A stretch of 64,000 nt of DNA, taken from NCBI RefSeq assembly GCF_023343835.1, contig NC_064435.1:82656134-82720133 (forward strand), written 5' to 3'. The notes under the pieces are model-generated. The model was not told where the DNA came from, ran no database searches, and saw only the letters and a program-made list of their open reading frames with translations. Positions 37,001 to 48,146 of the stretch are shown here, piece by piece. The translations under genes were made by a program, and so were the position numbers. The first letter of the stretch is position 1. Every line of letters starts with the position of its first letter. Source of the DNA: Lagopus muta. Lineage: Eukaryota; Chordata; Aves; Galliformes; Phasianidae.

Positions 37001-39983
37001 TAGATCTCTGTTCTATGCTTCTGAGTTTTGTAGAGGCAATGAAAGATAGAGAGGATGTGGGTTGGAAAACTCCTGTTCTTGAACCACTGGACTATTCCCT
37101 GAATTACTGCTTCTGTAAAATGCTGCTGATGGCAGCAAGACTGCAGAAACGTCTAAAGGCATAACATGAACCAGCAGCAATGTATTTTCAATGATGGAAG
37201 CCTGTGATGAAACTGGTCACTGTGTCTAAAAATCCCAGCGGGGTTCATATTACTGGCTAATAACTGGGAAATGAGTATCAGCTATCAATCCTGGGAGGAA
37301 AATACAGAAGTCAACCTTGTCATTTTCAGTTTTGTTTCTATAAAATGAACCTGCTATTGACATTTCACAGAACTTTTTTTCTCTTCAAATATGGAAATGA
37401 AAGGCAAATATTAAAGAGCTTTCTAAAATTAGTGTTCAATTGTGTATAGCATTCCTGGCATTCATCAGATTTAAAGAGCCTGTAATATTTGTACTCTTTC
37501 TTACTTGGAAATGGTACCTCTGGCCGGTAGCACTGTCTGACTGCCCAAATGAACTGATTCTGCAGGAGCATTGGATCTTGGTCCAGGCAGCCATCCTGGA
37601 ATCCTCACTTCACCAAGCCACGTTCCCAGTGGCCAAGGTTACTTCTGCGTAACCTTGTGGGAAAACAGGTGGCTTTTCTTATAAATCTTTCAATGGTGCC
37701 ACCTCTAGGGCTGCTCTCTGAAGACTAGCCCATGCAAAAAAAAACATTGATATGTGTGATGAAAATAAGTTGTCATGTATATTTTTATGGAAGAGTTGAA
37801 TACTTGTTTGCAGAATCCAGGACATGAATCCAAAACTGAGGCCTCTTGGCCCTTCTGGGATGCAAACAGTAATCTGAAATATACATCTGGCACTGTGCAA
37901 AGGGAGAACATCCAACATCTGTCATATCCCATTATGTTGCCTTGCTGCTGTTAAGCTATTATTAGTATTTAAACTAAATATATCTTCTAGCATATACCTC
38001 ATTCAAGTACCCATTCCTTTTATTGCCACAAACTGTTCTGAACATCACTTAAACAAAACTTGAACATCACTTAATGGCTAATTATCATCCTTTATTATTT
38101 TATATGAGTGGGAGGAAACAAAACTTACCAAATGTTGTCATATGGTTTGAAGAAAACGAAAGAGATTTTCCTATCACTTTAGGTGAGAGAAGTGAACAGA
38201 AGCTTTTTCTAATGCAGTTCAGCTGTAGGTGTTTGATTCCGCACTAGCAAGGGCCCATACGCTGTCAGTGGTGTATCAGTTTTGTCTTTAGGGGATTTAA
38301 GACTCTGGAATGACTGATTTCTTTTTTTTTTAACTGTCTTTTATAATTAATTATCTGCCTCCTCTATCTCTTCAAAGCCAAGTGAAATAAAGACGTTGCA
38401 AGATACTAGAATTACTCTAAGTGAGAAGTTAGCTTAGAAATGTGTCCCTCACAAGTTGGATGCTATGTTTCCACTCAGATCTCAGCTGTTAGAAAGACCT
38501 AATCAAACTTGAGGTAGCTTTTTGCAATGAGCAGAGTTTTTACAGCATAGATCCAAGAAAAAAAGTACCATCCTTTCCTAATTTGTCACTAGGGGTGTTC
38601 ATGAAGCGACCCTGCTAACTCAGTTTGGCAGGGTGCTACCTCTGTCCCTGTACATTGAGCAGTGCCCCATTATGATCATAGGTATTGGATCTGCATAATT
38701 GAATCTAGGCCTTATTTTGGACAGCTAGTGTCACCAAGGATGCTTCCCTGGATGGGTAAGCACAGTCCGGCAGTAGCTCTGAAGAGTAATAGAATGGACA
38801 TGAGCTTTCCCTGTCCAGGAAGTTGGTCCCAGAGGGAGGTCTTGACAGCATTTAATTTAGAAGCAAGAAATATTAGGGTCCTGCAGCCATAAACATCTTC
38901 AGGCGTGATTTTTCCTCCCCAGTTCATGCTGAATGAGCTTGAAAGCAGCCAGAGAACTGGGCTAGAAAGCCTAAGCAGAGCATGATGCTAACGCAACTGT
39001 ATCTGAACTGAAGATTCCAGTGTCTAAAAAGTTCCTGGATAAATGACCTTTCTGCTTCTTGTTTCTGAGGCTGTCTTTTGCTGCAAGAGTCCCCCGAGAC
39101 AAAGAAGAATAATCAGTTCAGAGTTGTCCATGTGTCAGTTTGACAGCCAAGGACCAGTACAGAGCTAAGATCTTTGCTCTGAAAGTTCCTGTCTGTGTGG
39201 TACAAAAAGGTGGAATGCAGCTTGGGAGCCGTTTCCCCCAAAACTCCATGGAGCTAAGCTGGCTTCTAAGAGTAGTCAAGGTGCTTCTATGCACAGGAGG
39301 TACTTGTTTTTAAGCTAATCTTCTAGTTGACATTATTTATTTATTGTTTTACATTATTAATTATAGTACTCTACTTGTTAAATATGAAAAGAGCAACAAT
39401 ACATCACGTGCTACCCTTTCCACCCCATGCAAGCCACTCTTGTACCTGTGGGAAAAGACCCATGTGGATGCATAGCGGATGACTGCCGGGGTCCCTCAGA
39501 AACAGCTTGCATAAGCTGGGGTTGGGAAGAGGAGGTTTCCATAACTAGAGTTGTAAACCTGCTTTGTACCTCCAGTCGTGCTGCGCCCCAGTTTTGTGTT
39601 GGCCTGCGTATGCAGCCTCGCTTGAAGGAATGGTCTTGCCGCACAACAACTGCTCAGTGACACCAAGTCAACCCATCCCAACCGGCTGCCGTGGCCTCAG
39701 CTCCAGCAGCCACAGCCTCTTGGCCTACAATCCCTGGGGATCTGCAAGCTTTGTTCCCAGCAGGGATGGAGGCCACAGAGCTGGTGCGTGAGCTGGCCCA
39801 GGCATAACGTGGGAGCTCTGCTGTGGGCCAGCACTGTAACAAAGGCAAGGCTGGCGGTGTTGGCATGCTGTTGCTTCGGAAACTTGAAGCCTCTCATAAG
39901 CAATGCTGTTAGGAGTTGGTTATCAATTTTGCTTCACCAAGGAGTAGTTTTTGTTAATTTAGAGAAGGCTAAGAATGTACAAA

Positions 39984-39987
<4 letters not shown>

Positions 39988-40015
<28 letters not shown>
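39988..40015 (+). repeat. Uninterrupted T28 homopolymer
   Basis: Twenty-eight consecutive T bases are present. They could be the A-tail of a minus-strand retroposed sequence, but I do not recognise the sequence to the left as a known element or gene. Confidence 0.9.
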
Positions 40016-41310
40016 GGTAAGGCTTTCTTCTAACAGCCCTTACAGAAGCGACTTCTCTTTCTCTTTGTGATCGCTGTTGAACTCACCTCTGGCAGGCAAG
40101 TGTATAAAACCTTCCCTGGCAATCTCTAAGCATTTCCTGTAGAAAGCAAAGGAAGACTCTTTCATCTGAGTTACCTCATCCTGAGCTGGCACAGAAACTG
40201 GTCTGGTGCACAGTAGCAGCTGCTTCTCTTCACTCTAAACTGGCTGTTGCTTACCCCAGCTGGTCTCCTGACTTGATCACCAAAACGTTATAGCAGTGTG
40301 TACTTCTCGTATATGAATGTTAAATGGCATTTGGGAACAACTGTTCCCCTTCGTCCTGGCTGAAAACCATTCCTTTAAGGAACTAATCTATTAGTTCATC
40401 AGACACTAAAGTCAGTACAGGTGTTGAAATATATCCTCTGTGGGGGATGAGGGATTGCTAAAATCATGTATGTTTGTATGAAAAAAAGACAATAGGTTTT
40501 TAAAAGCTCCTCAAGCTGCTAGAGCTCTAAATGCCTGCAAATGCCTTTGCGGACTAGCTGTCCTGCACAGAGTGCCTCCTGAGACCCTGCTTTTTCCAAA
40601 ATTACATGTATTTGGGTTGGCACTCTATGAGGTGTCTCCTAAAGCAAATGTGAATGAACCCACGCTGTGTTTACTGAATGTCTGTAAGCAGCAAAAAGCT
40701 ATAGGGAATGTGTTTTTATCCTCAAGAGCTTCAGTAGGACACAGGGAAAAAACTCCTTGATGGTAGTTCAGAGGCAAGAAGGGAGTGTGCTCCTTGGCAG
40801 CCCCAGGGGGGCATTGGATATGACAGGGAGAAGGTACCAAGCTGTCCTGGCACAGCCCACCTGCTGCTCTGGGACAAAATGTTCCCTCCTACCCCCAGGG
40901 GACTGTTTCCTCTGCATGGCAGATGAGCTGTGAGCACACAGAGAGACGTGCCCACTAGGGCCTGGGTGGAATGGGTGAAAGGCTTTTAGTGTGAAAACAG
41001 CTGCTGAGCCTAATGCAGCAAACAGCGATCTCGGGGATTTATTTTTGGAGAGTGTTATGGGACAGTCACCTTCGAAGGCTCACCCCCATGTGCAATAGGT
41101 GAGATGAAAGCAGCTCAAGTGCAGCTGTCTCCGCAGCAGGATGCTGCTGGGAACAGATTTTCAGACTGAAATCTGGAGGTCCTTACTGTGGCCTCATGCT
41201 ATTTGGATCTGTCCCAATTTTATTGAAAAGTGTTGCTGAGAAAACATATTTTGCACACTGGTCGGAGCAGAGCTCATCAGAGTTGTTCTAAATAAGATTT
41301 CAGAATTCTT

Positions 41311-41561
41311 CTTTTTTTCTTTTTTCTTTTTTCTATTTTTTTTTCTTTTTCCCTGAATCTGTTCTCATCAGAATATTTTCTAATCCTACTCTGCAATATT
41401 TGTTAGCAATTTTAACAGCTTTTTTTTCTCTTTTTCTCTTTCCGTTTCTCTTCCTCTCTGCCATTCTGCTCCTTCTCTTTCTTTCTCTTTTTCTCCTTCC
41501 CTTCCTTCTCCTTTCTCTTTTTCTCTCCCCTTTCTCCCTCTCCTTTTTCTCTTTCTTCTGT
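41311..41561 (+). repeat. Long homopyrimidine (CT-rich) tract
   Basis: Two nearly pure pyrimidine blocks (41,311-41,354 and 41,420-41,561) are separated by a short mixed stretch. The Leu/Phe/Ser-rich 76-codon open frame over it is a composition artefact. Confidence 0.9.
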
Positions 41562-41652
41562 TCTAAACCAGAAGGTGATGTACTGGACCTTGTATCTCAG
41601 AAATACACTTTTTTTCCTATATCTCTATAAAATTGGCAGCCCTGCCTGCAGC

Positions 41653-41715
41653 AGATGAGTTGGAAATAGATGGTCTTTGAAGTCTCTTCCAACCCAAGGC
41701 ATTTTATGATTCTAG
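41653..41715 (+). mobile_element. CR1 LINE 3' end fragment, forward orientation
   Basis: GATGAGTTGGAAATAGATGG, TCTTTGAAGTCTCTTCCAAC and the tail ATTTTATGATTCTAG are a degraded CR1 3' end. Confidence 0.75.
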
Positions 41716-43934
41716 GTATAAAAATGATTGGGAGAGCACTCCCGAACCCCATCCTTATCACACTGAGAAAAAAATTATTCGCTAATTCTGTTAACTGTGC
41801 AATGCAGATTAATGCACTGTCCTGAGATTCTTTCCCCTTTCAAGAAAATATGTAGAATTAAAATGGAAATCCAGGTGTTTTGGATATTTGGCTTCACAAT
41901 GGATAGATTGCTTGTATTAAAACCTTTGTAAGCCTGTGAAATTTAACTCTCATGTGATAACCTACAGCACATTCTGAGGTTAGAAATGGTACTTGAAACC
42001 ATTTATGTTTCCTCAAATTTCTGGCTTCTCTACTCAATTACAACAGCTCATGGGATTCAGCATATGAAACATCCAGTCACAGAAGGGAAGAAATGACTCT
42101 ACAGAGTCTGTAAGAGCTTTCAGAATTTGAGAGGGCTTTTCAGCTGTATTATCCATTGCTGTATGCACCAAGGCTTAAATCTGGACTGATCTAACTGAGA
42201 AACTTTCTTCGCCCATGCAGCTCTACAACAAAAATTAATTGCTAAACAAAAAATTTAAAGTTACTGATCTATACTTACCAGCTTGAAGCATTAGAACATA
42301 AAGCTAGAGTAAATATTTTAAAACAGTCTGGTGAACAGACAGATCAACACACAGATCCCCCATTACATCTTTATCCTCTCCCATTCTTCACTTGTCATCT
42401 AGACATTTTTTGCACCCATTTGTTATACATCACGATCTATCTAACGAAACCAGTCTTCCCATTCATGCTCACATAATGAGCAAAATCATTATGGTTTTTT
42501 TTCCCTGCTTATTACTCCAGACAGTGTAAATGGAGGGACATCAGATGGCATTTTGCCAGCCAGCACTCACATTGCATGAAAACGTCTCATTCTCTCATCG
42601 TCTTTTTTCAGTGCTAAAGAAGCACTGTCAGTGAGGCACCTGTTTAGCTGACACTGATCAGAAGAAATGCAGTACTTTCTCCGAGATGGAGGATACAAAT
42701 ACCATGACTTTTATCCACTACACAAGGCCATGCTGAGCGCTAAGTAGGCTGGACACAGCACAGCATCTTGTACTCATGGAACAAGTATGCAATGGATGTG
42801 GGCTTAACTGCATAAAGTGTTTGCAACACAGGTACACCTGCAATCCAGCTTGTATGAATTACAACGTTCAGCTTTACTCCTGTTGTTTCTTAGGACACCT
42901 GAAGTAATGGGTGCCCAGTATTATTAAAATCTTGCCTTTGCTCTATGTAGGTAGGCTAAAAGTAGACTCCTTTTGCTGGCTAATGGATTTCTATATATTC
43001 TGAGTTTTGTCTTCCAATAACCTCAATTCTACATAGAAAAAGTAACTTTCCTAATTTTCGAAGTCTAATTCATGGCCCATACAGGGCAGATTTTGTTCTT
43101 TTCCTTGTACGGTCAATGATTTACTTATCTCAGCCTTAAGCAGAAAGTAACTAGTAAAGACGAAATGACAAACAAGTAAAGGTCGACTAGAAAGTTGAAA
43201 TGAAAAACAAATGCCATGAAAAGACTCAGGAAAAAATAGGTTAATGATACAATATAAAATATTAATAATTATTTAATTTATGCTGTCCCAGGTCAGTTTC
43301 CCTTAATACTTGATACTATTGACTTCAAATAAACTTTAAGCTATAATTATTAGCGCATAAGTATATGTAGGTGTAGGTGATGGATGGGATTAGGACAGAG
43401 TTATAATTGTTTGTGAAATGCATACTGTAGCTTATTTCACTTTTAACTGCTTTTTCAAGGACAGCGGTCCAGTTGTGTTATTGAATTAATATTTATAACC
43501 ACTTTTTATAGTATTCTGGTCTGGGAAATCATCACTACATATTTTTAGCTGAGATTTCTAGGTAAGGAAAGCAGTGGTTTGGTATGTGCAAATAAGATGT
43601 TACTATTTTCCAAATGTCCCTACTTGCAGTGGAGAAAGTAAGTTCATCAAGTGAAAGGAAAATTTGAGCTTTCACAGCATGTGCTGTTTTTAGCTTGCTT
43701 CGATCTTTCAGCTGAGATTATACTAAACCACTCTTTCCCTTTTCACAAGTAGGCCTTGGAAACGGGCATGCTAAAATTAGTAGGCATGTTTGCATTTATG
43801 GCTTCTCCAAGCACAGCACTGCAAATAGCCTATTCCAGCTATGTCATTATTGTACAACGTAGTTGCTTTTTTTGTTTCTTTGTTTTATTTTTAAGAAAGC
43901 AAATGCCATTCTTTATAACTTTTTATACATATCT

Positions 43935-44331
43935 TGAGGGAGGTGGGAGGCAAATGGATGAGGCCAGGCTCTTCTCAGTGGTGTGTACTGATAGGACAAG
44001 GAGCGGTGGCCTAAAACCTGAGCATAGGAAGTTCTGTACTAATGTGCGGAAGAGGAAATGGAAGTGGGGAAATGGTTTTAAGTTGAAGGAGGGAAGATTT
44101 AGGTTGGATGTCAGGGGGAAATTCTTTATTATGAGAGTGGTGAGGTGCTGGAACAGCTGCCCAGAGAGGCTGTGGATGCCCCGTCCCTGGAGGTGTCCAA
44201 GGCCAGGTTGGATGGGGCCCTGGGCAGCCTGGTCTGGTATTAAATGGGAAGTTGGTGGCCCTGCATGTGGCAGGGGGGTTGGAGACTCATGATCCTTGAG
44301 GTCCCTTCCAACCCTGGCCATTCTGTGATTT
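43935..44331 (+). mobile_element. CR1 LINE 3' portion, forward orientation
   Basis: GAGGCCAGGCTCTTCTCAGT, GGTGAGGTGCTGGAACAGCT, GCCCAGAGAGGCTGTGGATG, GAGGTCCCTTCCAACCCTGG and the tail ATTCTGTGAT make a well-preserved CR1 3' portion. The long open frames on both strands here, including a 178-codon one, are by-products of this repeat. Confidence 0.95.
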
Positions 44332-44334
44332 TTA

Positions 44335-44523
44335 CTGGTAAGGTTGATGGAGCACTGGAACAGGTTGCTATGAGGGGTTGTGGATTCTCTTTCTATAGAG
44401 ATATTTAAGACCTGGCTGGATGCCTACCTGCATGACCTGCTGTAGGCAACCTGCTTTAGCACTAGTTGTTGGACTCAATGATCTCTTGAGATCTTCCAAC
44501 CCCTGCAATTCTGTCATTCTCTG
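44335..44523 (+). mobile_element. Second CR1 LINE 3' end, forward orientation, directly downstream of the first
   Basis: GGAGCACTGGAACAGGTTGC, GAGATATTTAAGACCTGGCT, GTTGGACTCAATGATCTCTT and the tail ATTCTGTCATTCTCTGA are a CR1 3' end of a different subfamily. It begins within a few bases of the end of the preceding copy. Confidence 0.92.
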
Positions 44524-45783
44524 ACCCCTCAGAGCAGAGGCCTGGCTTGGTCAGGGCACTTTGCTGGCCTGTCTCTTGCTTCAGCTTGAGGGAAGCTGGG
44601 AGGGCAGCATTATAAAAGTCAAATGCCTTTTTGCTTAAGGAAGATTGATGAGTGATTTGCTAGATGAAGACATCCATAAAGCGAATAAATCATTTTCAAC
44701 TAGAAATAAGAAGCAGAGCTTTAGTTGCGTACAGTGTAAACACCAACACTGCTAGAAGAAATTAACTGCTGCAGCTAATCCTTGCTGGCCACATGCCATA
44801 TCTTGGAACAGGATTCCTGAGGACAAACAGGTCTGGTGGTGGTCATGCTCACAATACGTGTCAGACAAAGGACCCAGCAGGTGCAAGGCTTTGAATACAG
44901 GTTGAAGTTGGGCTTATGGGCAGAAAATCAAATGAGGATTTTTCTGGAGGATGTAAGAGACCCGTCTGTATTATTAGGGTTTTTTGTTGTGGGTTTTGTT
45001 TTTTTTTTTTCTTAAGGGAAAAAGAAAAAAAGCTTTTATTATTTACTTTCCAACGAGGAAAAACTTCCAGGAGCAGACACGAGTTTCTCCCTTTTGCCAC
45101 CAGATGTCCCTCCTGAGCAGGGATATCCGCTGATCTGGAAGCAATGCAGGCGCTGTATACGCAACGTTTTTTGAAGACAGGAGAGGGAAAGGAAAGTCTG
45201 AGTGAAAGCAACAGTTACTGCAGAGTTTTGGATGGAGTAAGTGTTGAGATGTTTCCTTGGCAAGATAAACATTTTGCTGGTAGCACTGTAACGTATGTTT
45301 AATTAACTCCTAAAATGTGTCATAGCTTGCAGCATTAATATACAGCTATCCTCCAGAGAACTAGGTATTCACTTCTCTTCTGAAGTGGGAACATCCTTGG
45401 CAGAAATGTGCACTTTCAGATGGAAGGGATGTCTGAAATCCATAGCTGCAAATGACCAATTTAAGAAGATTTAATTCGTTTTTCCCTGAGTTGCTGGGTG
45501 CTGCAGTGACTTTTCCAGATTGGTAACATTAGCTGAAACTCAAAGCGCAGCATTCATGTCTACACGTGAGAGGCATTGCCAGGGATTAGGAATCTACATC
45601 TCTGGGAAGCACTGCTGAAGAAAAGCCAAAGACTCAACAAAAAGGGTGATGGCTTATGAAGGAGTGTGGACAGCTTCCTAGAAACACATAGGAACTTACC
45701 AAGAAGATAATTTAATGGGGAAGTACTTTAAGGCTCACTGTGTGCCCATGGCCCCAGACTGCATCAAGCTCAGGTGCCCAAAC

Positions 45784-45814
45784 ACTGTTATTACAGCCAA
45801 CTGTTATTACAGCT
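45784..45814 (+). repeat. Short tandem duplication, period 16
   Basis: CTGTTATTACAGC occurs at 45,785 and again at 45,801. Confidence 0.8.
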
Positions 45815-46859
45815 GCTGTTTACTTCAGAAACACACATGCAAGTGGAAATGCTCAAAGTGTTTTTCTTTCGGAGGAAAAACATACAGGTGATGCACGTTT
45901 GCTACTTAGCAGAAATGTGTGACATCTGCCCTGGAGTGTAAAGTCATCTGCCTGACTTCAAGGGAAGTGGGGACAGGTCATACTGGAGAGCTTGCTCTTC
46001 AGAGATAGACACTTAATATGGCATGTTCCTTTGCAGCTGTAAAAACAGGAAACAAAAGCTATGAAGCTTTGCTGGAGAAAGAAACGTAAGCTACACCTGA
46101 ACAGTCATGGCAACTGGGAAGTGAATGGCACAGAAGTGGCTCCTTGCTTCCCTGACCACTCTGGGGTTGAAGTACCTGCATGGGAAATCTCCTTGTGACC
46201 TCATGCTGATACCAGAGCTCTTCCACTTCTTCCCTGTCCTCTGAATGCCCCTCACAAAGCAGACAGAGAAAAGGCCTTCTTGTTTGGCTTTAGAGTGATG
46301 TGGGGATGCGTGTGCATTGAGTCCTCCGTTGGAGAGATCTTAAAAAATGAGTTATTTTTCTTCCCCAAAAAACTTTTAAGTAACAGCATTATGGTGTTCC
46401 TTGACTGGTGGAGTTATAACACCCATGCATAACCTAACTTGCACACAAGCAAATGCTCAGTGCAACCTCTGCTTGTGAACATAACATCTTCTGTCTTGAA
46501 CATTCTCAGATGTGTCTCTGGGAAACTGAATACGAGCTTATTCCCAGATTCTGATTCTAATAAAGCTAATGGAAGTGTTGCCAGTGACTTCAAATGGTCC
46601 AGATACTACTCTCAGGACCAACTCCCATGAAATTCTCCCTGAGCGCTTCCACTGATTCCTGAGGGGCTAGCCTGCCTTTACTCATCCACCCCAAGCAAGA
46701 CCCACGAAGTCAGAGACATGTGGAAGAGCTGTCTCTTGGTATCCCAATGGCCACTAAAGAGTGATGTTTCTCCCCCTCTATTTTATGAAGGAGCTGAAAT
46801 CAGAGCTGTGATCTACCAGCTTTGTGTCAGAACGGGTATGTTCTTATACAGCAGTGCAC

Positions 46860-46891
46860 CTGTGCAGATCAGCAGCTGTGCAGATCAGCAC
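46860..46891 (+). repeat. Short tandem duplication, period 16
   Basis: CTGTGCAGATCAGCA is present twice in direct succession, differing only in the last base of the unit. Confidence 0.85.
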
Positions 46892-47438
46892 TTTGTTGGC
46901 CAAGGCAGAAGGGAGTTACTTGTGCTTAGGATGTACCAAGGGTCTGCGGTAGGTTGTGTTTGCTACTCTAGGAAAAGATGATAGCGAACAGCTCATCTAT
47001 CTATCTTCCTAACGAAGGCTCCACCCTCCCTAAAGGTAGCAGAAGAGATGTGACGGCTCTAACAGCCCAAAGCCCGTATTTCATCTCGAAGCCCAAACCG
47101 CAGACGACGCGCCCGGGCCGCCCCGCTCAGAGGCAGCAAACTTCTGGCGGCTCACGGGGCTGTCGCTCCGCAACCTGCTGCTGCCGGCACGGCGCTGCGC
47201 CCACCGCTCCGCCCCGGGGCTGCGCTACCTGCGCCCTCGGTCGCTCCCCGCCCCGGAGGAGCGGCCCCCGCCCCGCCGAGAGGCGGGCGCGCTGGTGATT
47301 TGCCTCCGCCGCCAGCAGCCCTGCTCTGGCCAGCCCGCGGGGACCGGGGCTGCGGCCGCAGGCGGCAGCTGCTCGCTCGCTCGCAGCCCGGCTGCGCTGG
47401 GGAAAAGTTTGCTCCTCGTCCACCTTCTCCTCCTCGCA

Positions 47439-47459
47439 GTCGTCGTCGTCGTCGTCGTC
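47439..47459 (+). repeat. (GTC)7 trinucleotide repeat in the BMP6 upstream region
   Basis: Seven perfect GTC units lie within the CpG island, about 270 bases upstream of the BMP6 start codon. A repeat of this type may vary in length between individuals. Confidence 0.85.
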
Positions 47460-47486
47460 CCCGCCGCGCAGCAGCAGCCCCCGGGC

Positions 47487-47498
47487 ATGGCGAGCTGA
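47487..47498 (+). promoter_or_regulatory. Upstream ORF 1 in the probable BMP6 leader (3 codons)
   Basis: ATG-GCG-AGC-TGA lies 239 bases upstream of the BMP6 start and out of frame with it. It counts as a uORF only if transcription begins upstream of it, which is unknown. Confidence 0.4.
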
Positions 47499-47587
47499 GC
47501 TCAGCCCTGCAGCCGGGCCGGGGGCGGCCCCGGCGCACCTGAGCGGCGGCGGCGGGGGGCTCGCAGCGCGCTGCCCCGCGGGCGGCC

Positions 47588-47617
47588 ATGCGCGGCGGGG
47601 GCGGGGGCGAGCGTTGA
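47588..47617 (+). promoter_or_regulatory. Upstream ORF 2 in the probable BMP6 leader (9 codons, in frame)
   Basis: An ATG in frame with BMP6 and 138 bases upstream opens a nine-codon Gly-rich ORF that ends at TGA (47,615-47,617). The stop prevents an N-terminally extended BMP6 from this ATG. The context GCGGCCATGC has a purine at -3. Confidence 0.45.
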
Positions 47618-47649
47618 GCCCCGCCGGCCTGGCTGCCCCCCGCCGGCCC

Positions 47650-47658
47650 ATGCGCTAG
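47650..47658 (+). promoter_or_regulatory. Upstream ORF 3 in the probable BMP6 leader (2 codons)
   Basis: ATG-CGC-TAG sits 76 bases before the BMP6 ATG. It is the closest upstream ATG and the most likely to be in the mature leader. Confidence 0.45.
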
Positions 47659-47725
47659 GAGGGCCGAGGGCGGCGGGGAGCCCCCGGGGACAGGGGGAAG
47701 CGGGGAGCTCGCCCGGCCCAGCGCC

Positions 47726-48140
47726 ATGCCGCGGCGGCTGGCCTGGCTGTGCTGCTGCTGGGCGCTGCTAAGCGGCGCCTGCCGCCCCGCCGAGCCGCCG
47801 CCCGCCGCCGCCGCCCCGGGCTTCCTCTACCGGCGGCTGAAGTCGCACGAGAAGCGGGAGATGCAGCGGGAGATCCTCTCCGTGCTGGGGCTGCCGCACC
47901 GTCCTCGCCCGCCTCCGCGGGAACCGCCGGCTCCGCCGCCGGGACGGCTGCCGGCAGCGCCGCGCTTCATGCTGGACCTGTACCACGCGCTGGCCGAGGG
48001 CGCGGAGGGAACCGCGGGCGCGGAGAGGGGCGGCCGCCCGCAGCCCCCCGCTCCGGCGCCGCCGCTGCCGCCGGTGCCCAGCGCGCAGGACAGCGCCTTC
48101 CTCAACGACGCCGACATGGTGATGAGCTTCGTCAACCTGG
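47726..48140 (+). CDS. BMP6: BMP6 exon 1 coding part: signal peptide and N-terminal prodomain (partial gene)
   Basis: Exon 1 encodes 138 complete codons of bone morphogenetic protein 6, a secreted TGF-beta family ligand that signals through BMP receptors and SMAD1/5/8. Residues 1-20 form a Leu/Cys/Trp-rich signal peptide. The prodomain then shows [15 protein letters not shown] at 33-47, GLPHRPRP at 55-62, FMLDLYHAL at 81-89 and [20 protein letters not shown] at 119-138. Among the BMP5/6/7 group, [21 protein letters not shown] and [12 protein letters not shown] fit BMP6 best; BMP5 and BMP7 have IYRRL or IHRRL and a different sequence before FLNDAD or FLTDAD. The exon ends with one base of the next codon before GTGAGT, the expected phase for the Val that follows FVNL in the family. 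The linkers at 63-80 and 90-118 are Pro/Ala/Gly-rich and lack the Gln run of mammalian BMP6. I chose the start because it opens directly into a signal peptide; the only in-frame upstream ATG (47,588) meets a stop after nine codons. The mature domain lies outside the window. Confidence 0.93.
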
Positions 48141-48146
48141 GTGAGT
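48141..48146 (+). other. BMP6: Splice donor of BMP6 exon 1
   Basis: The sequence ACCTGG followed by GTGAGT is a near-consensus 5' splice site. It interrupts the frame after the first base of a codon, exactly where the BMP5/6/7 prodomain is split in vertebrates (FVNL, then Val-Glu). Reading through would add a short tail unlike the family and reach a stop near 48,200. Confidence 0.9.

Larger units (their letters stand above)
28111..47074. other. Non-coding flank between the CR1 relic and the BMP6 CpG island
   Basis: This part holds the listed CR1 pieces, LTR-like copy B and low-complexity tracts. A moderately GC-rich patch at 39,570-39,870 has short open frames on both strands but no recognised protein. 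AT-rich stretches at 42,220-42,660 and 43,040-43,520 look compositionally like conserved non-coding DNA, which cannot be tested here. Confidence 0.5.

Noticed and set aside
37687-37702. Possible CTCF motif GTGCCACCTCTAGGG
   Set aside because: Its reverse complement matches only about 11 of 14 consensus positions, with mismatches in the left half.
41400-41630. 76-codon Leu/Phe/Ser-rich frame resembling a membrane protein
   Set aside because: It is the direct translation of the homopyrimidine tract.
43756-44292. 178-codon + strand open frame, among the longest in the window
   Set aside because: Most of it lies in a CR1 3' end, which is non-coding in that element; no protein similarity is visible.
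45097-45110. Possible CTCF motif CCACCAGATGTCCC
   Set aside because: The GGC core is disrupted (GTC), which is usually important for binding.
47127-47727. Minus-strand open frames of 174 and 191 codons across the BMP6 CpG island
   Set aside because: Pro/Ala/Arg/Gly-rich frames are expected by chance in very GC-rich DNA; they show no domain and no splice or promoter support. A divergent transcript is possible but not shown.
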